Source: Bigelowiella natans CCMP2755
Lineage: Eukaryota > Cercozoa > Chlorarachniophyceae
Reading direction: 5' to 3'
Length of the DNA: 22,768 nt
Assembly (NCBI GenBank): GCA_000320545.1
Contig: ADNK01003024.1
Span: forward strand, 1-22,768
In this document: one piece after another, positions 20,172-22,768 of the stretch
How positions within the stretch are numbered: the first letter of the stretch is position 1
How the letters are laid out: each line of letters starts with the position of its first letter
Position numbers and translations under genes: made by a program
The notes under the pieces: model-generated
The model's database searches: none
Told to the model about the DNA's origin: nothing
The model's input: the letters and a program-made list of their open reading frames with translations, nothing else

Positions 20172-20497
20172 TGTTGCGCGTAAGGTGTTCACAGGCCGAG
20201 GCGCTACGTGCACAAGTAGGCAGGGGGGGGGAAAGGCACGTTTGCTTCCTTTTGAAGAGTTGTGTTTATTTTTATTAAAGATTATATTTTTATTAAATCG
20301 TGCACTGCGTAATCATTCGCGAAGCTTTCGCGAATGCCGCCGCACGTGGGGCAGCACACTTCCGGTGTGCTGCCATGAGTCCCGCCGGAACCCACGTGCC
20401 TATGCTGTATTAATATCTACGTTATCTATATTCTATATCCGCGACAACCCCTTTGTTGTCGCACGTGACTTGTGCCCGCGTAGTGGTACGCGCTACA
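20172..20497 (-). mobile_element. 3' LTR of the Ty3/gypsy-type retrotransposon
   Basis: 326 bp, apparently identical to 14764-15089. It lies directly downstream (minus-strand sense) of the polypurine tract and of the pol stop codon, which identifies it as the 3' LTR. The base tetramer outside it is AGAA (20168-20171); the matching duplication should lie beyond the 5' LTR, outside the window. It carries the same hairpins, CACGTG sites, TATA-like stretch and AATAAA signals as the solo copy. Confidence 0.92.
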
Positions 20498-20509
20498 CCT
20501 CCCCCAAGT
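20498..20509 (-). other. Polypurine tract (plus-strand primer site)
   Basis: On the minus strand the sequence CTTGGGGGAGG ends exactly where the LTR begins (TGTAGCGCG). This is the expected position and composition of the primer for second-strand DNA synthesis in LTR retrotransposons. Confidence 0.85.
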
Positions 20510-20548
20510 CACGTTGCTCCTTCCTTCCTTCCTTATTCCCTTAGACCT

Positions 20549-22768
20549 TCATCGCTTTCGGAACTTCACCAACCACCAGGTAATAGATTCCTCTCTAACC
20601 TTATCTCCTTTGTCGCTTACCCAGAACTCACCTTCGTCCTTAGGTTCGTGTCCATACCAGCCCTCTGCATCAAGGTCCCCCAGGACCTTATACCAGTGCT
20701 CAAAGGGTAAGTCGGGAACAGCTAGGTAGAGTAGCTGATATTTTCCGTCCTTTATTTTCATAGCTACCCTCTCCATATTTCGTAATCCAGGGTAGCCTAG
20801 ATAGACAATCTTCATGCGCCAATCGTCGTTCACCCTGACCTTATTGTTTCCATATTCCACATCGAACTTAGGTCGGGGTCCTAAACAAGGCATTGCTCGC
20901 TCCCACACAGTAGGGTTTACTTTAACATCCTCTAGGAGCTTCTCACCGATATCATAATTCTTTAGGTGACTGATGTGGCGCAAGGTGACCCTGTTCCCAT
21001 CATAGATGTAGTACTGCTTCCTCCCCTTCCTCTCGGTAACCTTTGCAACGCCACCCCAGAAGGGGTCTTGTTTATTTCTCGATCTCAGATTTACCTTGGC
21101 CCTAACATACTGTCCTTCCTTTAGAACTCGGCCATCGTACGGGACCTTCTCGTCTTCGCTCTCGGTATCGTCGTCGTTGTCGTCGCCTTCTTCCCTCTCC
21201 TTATCCTTGATACCTCCCCCAGACGTGAAGGTGTCGTTTACTAACCCTTGTATCTTGTCTGGTGTGGTGCTATTTATCCTGCTTAGGTTGGCCAAGGTGC
21301 GGTGGAGTCGCTCTACCTTGGAGTTGGACTGGGCATAGTATACAGGTGAGGCATCAATATTAGGGTGTGGTAGCTGTAGAAGAGAGGTCTCATTATCCAC
21401 ATGTAACTTCTTTGGTATCTTGTTTATGCTAACTTCATCAGGGATAGCCTGGAGCTCAGACTCCCAGGTACGGTAGCAGTTAGTAAGCCTCTGCTTATAT
21501 AAGCCTTTGTTCTTCTTAGCAACGTTGACCTTGATAATCTTTTTAACCCAGCACTTTCCAGTGGCCACATCAACGAAGGTAAGGTAGTGATAGCCATCGT
21601 ACTTATAAACATCAATTTGCACGATATCTAAGAAGTTCCTTGCTTTGATTTTCTTAGATGCACGGCTCTTGCTGGACTCCTTGGTGGCGACGCCTGCCGC
21701 CTTCAAGCTGGAGCACCTGCAGCCACGCAGGTATGTCCTTATCTCTTTTAGCTTGTAGGGCCAGTAGTAATGGTAGAGTAGAGCAGTGATATGGTTTTCT
21801 CCTACGTGTGCAGGTCCATGGGCGGTAAAGAGAAGGGCTCCCCTGGTCCGCCGTGGCACGTAGGTACGCCTAACATTATTAGTGTATACATATATCCTAT
21901 CACTAAGTACCTCATGCTTGTGTTTGTATTTATCCAGGTGTTCTTGAAGGTGCCGGAGCTCCTCTGGCTCAGGCAGGAAGTCGCCGTCCTCGAAGGTAAT
22001 CGCGTTAACCATAGGGGTGACCTGGGTAGGGACTTTCTTTTCGAACAGCCTGCTGAAATAGTCAGCAAGCTGCTTGTCTCCTGGTGCGTAGACCACTGTC
22101 CTCTTGTCCCTAAACTCTTCCGTGTCCGCCCTCATAGCTGCATACTCATCGTTAGGCGCTTCGAGCTTGCGGTCGATGCCTAGGAGGGGCTTGTGGTCAG
22201 TCATTAAGGTGAAGCTGGGCACCGACAGCAGGTAGTATCTTAGTTTCCTCTGCGCCTCAGTCATGGCTTTATACTCTCCTTTTGTAGGGCTGTACTTGGC
22301 CTCAGCTGCTGTGCAGGCCCTGCCCCACACCCGTATGATCTGCTGGTCTTGGGTAAGTACAGCAGCCATACCTAGCTTAGACCAGTCTGTCCATAGGGTA
22401 GCTGGTCTAGTAGTGTCTAGCTTAGCATTCAATAGGGTGTTGCTGCATAACTTTATTAGGTTATCGAAGTGGGCATCAAGGCCAGCCTTGGCCCACACCT
22501 TAGCGAAGCTGAGGCCTACAGAGTTCTCCTTCCGGTAAGCAGTAGTAAAAGCAGCTGCAGTCCTAGCGTAGGTAGGGGAGAACCTACGTAGTATCCAAGC
22601 TGCAGTCTGCAAGAATGACTTTAACTCCTTTGCATTCTTAGGTTTAGGGGCTTGCTGTAGTGCTGCTACTTTCTCGGGGTTTGGGGTGATGCGGCCTTGC
22701 TCCAGGTAATATCCACACCACTTGATTCTTGTAGCTAGGAATGTACACTTCTGCAGTCTAATAGTAAA
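20549..22768 (-). CDS. pol: Retrotransposon Pol, partial: RT end, RNase H, integrase
   Basis: 739 residues visible, open to the window edge, no introns or stops; terminator TGA at 20549-20551. Numbering starts at 22768. Residues 1-70 are the RT thumb/connection (LRLQKCTF-like KCTFLATRIKWCGYYLEQG, then KELKSFLQTAAWILRRFSP). RNase H spans about 120-240 with D128 (LWTDWS), E165 (KGEYKAM), D191 (LMTDHKPL) and D236 (LADYFSR). The integrase zinc motif is H317, H321, C350, C352 (AHGPAHVGENH...GCRC), and the core has D386 (QIDVY), D458 (HVDNETS) and E486 (NSKVERLHRTL). An acidic insert (EEGDDNDDDTESEDE) and a C-terminal IN domain (GQYVRAK...DPFWGGVAKV...RHISHLKNYD) follow. The last about 130 residues (DVEYGNNKVRV, YLGYPGLRNMERVAMKI) match nothing I know; no chromodomain is seen. 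Confidence 0.93.
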   Translation of the reverse strand, partial: FTIRLQKCTFLATRIKWCGYYLEQGRITPNPEKVAALQQAPKPKNAKELKSFLQTAAWILRRFSPTYARTAAAFTTAYRKENSVGLSFAKVWAKAGLDAHFDNLIKLCSNTLLNAKLDTTRPATLWTDWSKLGMAAVLTQDQQIIRVWGRACTAAEAKYSPTKGEYKAMTEAQRKLRYYLLSVPSFTLMTDHKPLLGIDRKLEAPNDEYAAMRADTEEFRDKRTVVYAPGDKQLADYFSRLFEKKVPTQVTPMVNAITFEDGDFLPEPEELRHLQEHLDKYKHKHEVLSDRIYVYTNNVRRTYVPRRTRGALLFTAHGPAHVGENHITALLYHYYWPYKLKEIRTYLRGCRCSSLKAAGVATKESSKSRASKKIKARNFLDIVQIDVYKYDGYHYLTFVDVATGKCWVKKIIKVNVAKKNKGLYKQRLTNCYRTWESELQAIPDEVSINKIPKKLHVDNETSLLQLPHPNIDASPVYYAQSNSKVERLHRTLANLSRINSTTPDKIQGLVNDTFTSGGGIKDKEREEGDDNDDDTESEDEKVPYDGRVLKEGQYVRAKVNLRSRNKQDPFWGGVAKVTERKGRKQYYIYDGNRVTLRHISHLKNYDIGEKLLEDVKVNPTVWERAMPCLGPRPKFDVEYGNNKVRVNDDWRMKIVYLGYPGLRNMERVAMKIKDGKYQLLYLAVPDLPFEHWYKVLGDLDAEGWYGHEPKDEGEFWVSDKGDKVREESITWWLVKFRKR

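Larger units (their letters stand above)
20172..22768 (-). mobile_element. Ty3/gypsy-type LTR retrotransposon, 3' part (truncated by window edge)
   Basis: Contains the 3' LTR, polypurine tract and the distal part of pol in one uninterrupted frame. Gag, protease, most of RT, the primer-binding site and the 5' LTR should lie to the right of the window. The RT - RNase H - integrase order identifies the Ty3/gypsy type (Ty1/copia has integrase before RT). An intact frame and an LTR matching the solo copy suggest recent activity. Confidence 0.9.

Noticed and set aside
14764-20497. The two LTRs as the ends of one 5.7-kb element carrying the transporter as cargo
   Set aside because: The left copy has its own 4-bp duplication, the polypurine tract and pol lie outside the interval to the right of 20497, and the interval holds an intron-containing host gene.
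1-22768. CRISPR arrays, operons, riboswitches, rRNA or tRNA genes
   Set aside because: None seen; the genome is clearly eukaryotic and no cloverleaf or rRNA-like segment was recognised by eye, though a tRNA with an intron could be missed without a search tool.

Overview
The window reads as nuclear DNA of an intron-rich, probably flagellated, unicellular eukaryote. Host genes are split into many short exons (often 40-150 nt) by GT-AG introns of about 45-325 nt. There is no sign of operons or Shine-Dalgarno sites. Microsatellites are abundant, and an LTR retrotransposon is present. The genes include a two-knuckle branchpoint-binding protein and an axonemal tubulin polyglutamylase. The lineage cannot be fixed from sequence alone; the intron density and size would fit, for example, a chlorarachniophyte-like alga, but that is only a guess. 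All exon models below were assembled by hand from splice signals, reading phase and protein similarity. Each has a total coding length divisible by three.

Layout. 195-3059 (-): orphan coiled-coil protein, 13 exons, 441 aa. 3060-3469: spacer rich in short hairpins. 3470-6867 (-): splicing factor 1 / branchpoint-binding protein (SF1/BBP), 11 exons, 494 aa. 6868-7938: divergent spacer with an unresolved small coding candidate. 7939-10775 (+): TTLL9-type tubulin polyglutamylase, 17 exons, 434 aa, with one apparent GC-AG intron. 10776-12082: convergent spacer with a CT microsatellite and a palindrome-rich zone. 12083-14128 (-): orphan low-complexity basic protein. 14129-15784: spacer holding a 326-bp solo LTR (14764-15089) flanked by the 4-bp duplication GACA. 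15785-20016 (-): MFSD1-like major facilitator transporter, 17 exons, 578 aa. 20172-22768 (-): the 3' part of a Ty3/gypsy-type retrotransposon (LTR, polypurine tract, RT end, RNase H, integrase, C-terminal extension), running off the right edge.

The most notable point is the right half. The two 326-bp LTR copies appear identical base for base and lie in the same orientation. They bracket the whole transporter gene. The right copy is the 3' LTR of the retrotransposon and ends 155 bp upstream of the transporter start codon, on the same strand, so it is placed where it could drive or disturb transcription of that gene. The LTR itself is built from several perfect hairpins and carries three CACGTG sites. 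SF1 is a constitutive splicing protein, which suits the intron-dense genes around it. TTLL9 implies a cilium or flagellum. The other host genes show no shared pathway.
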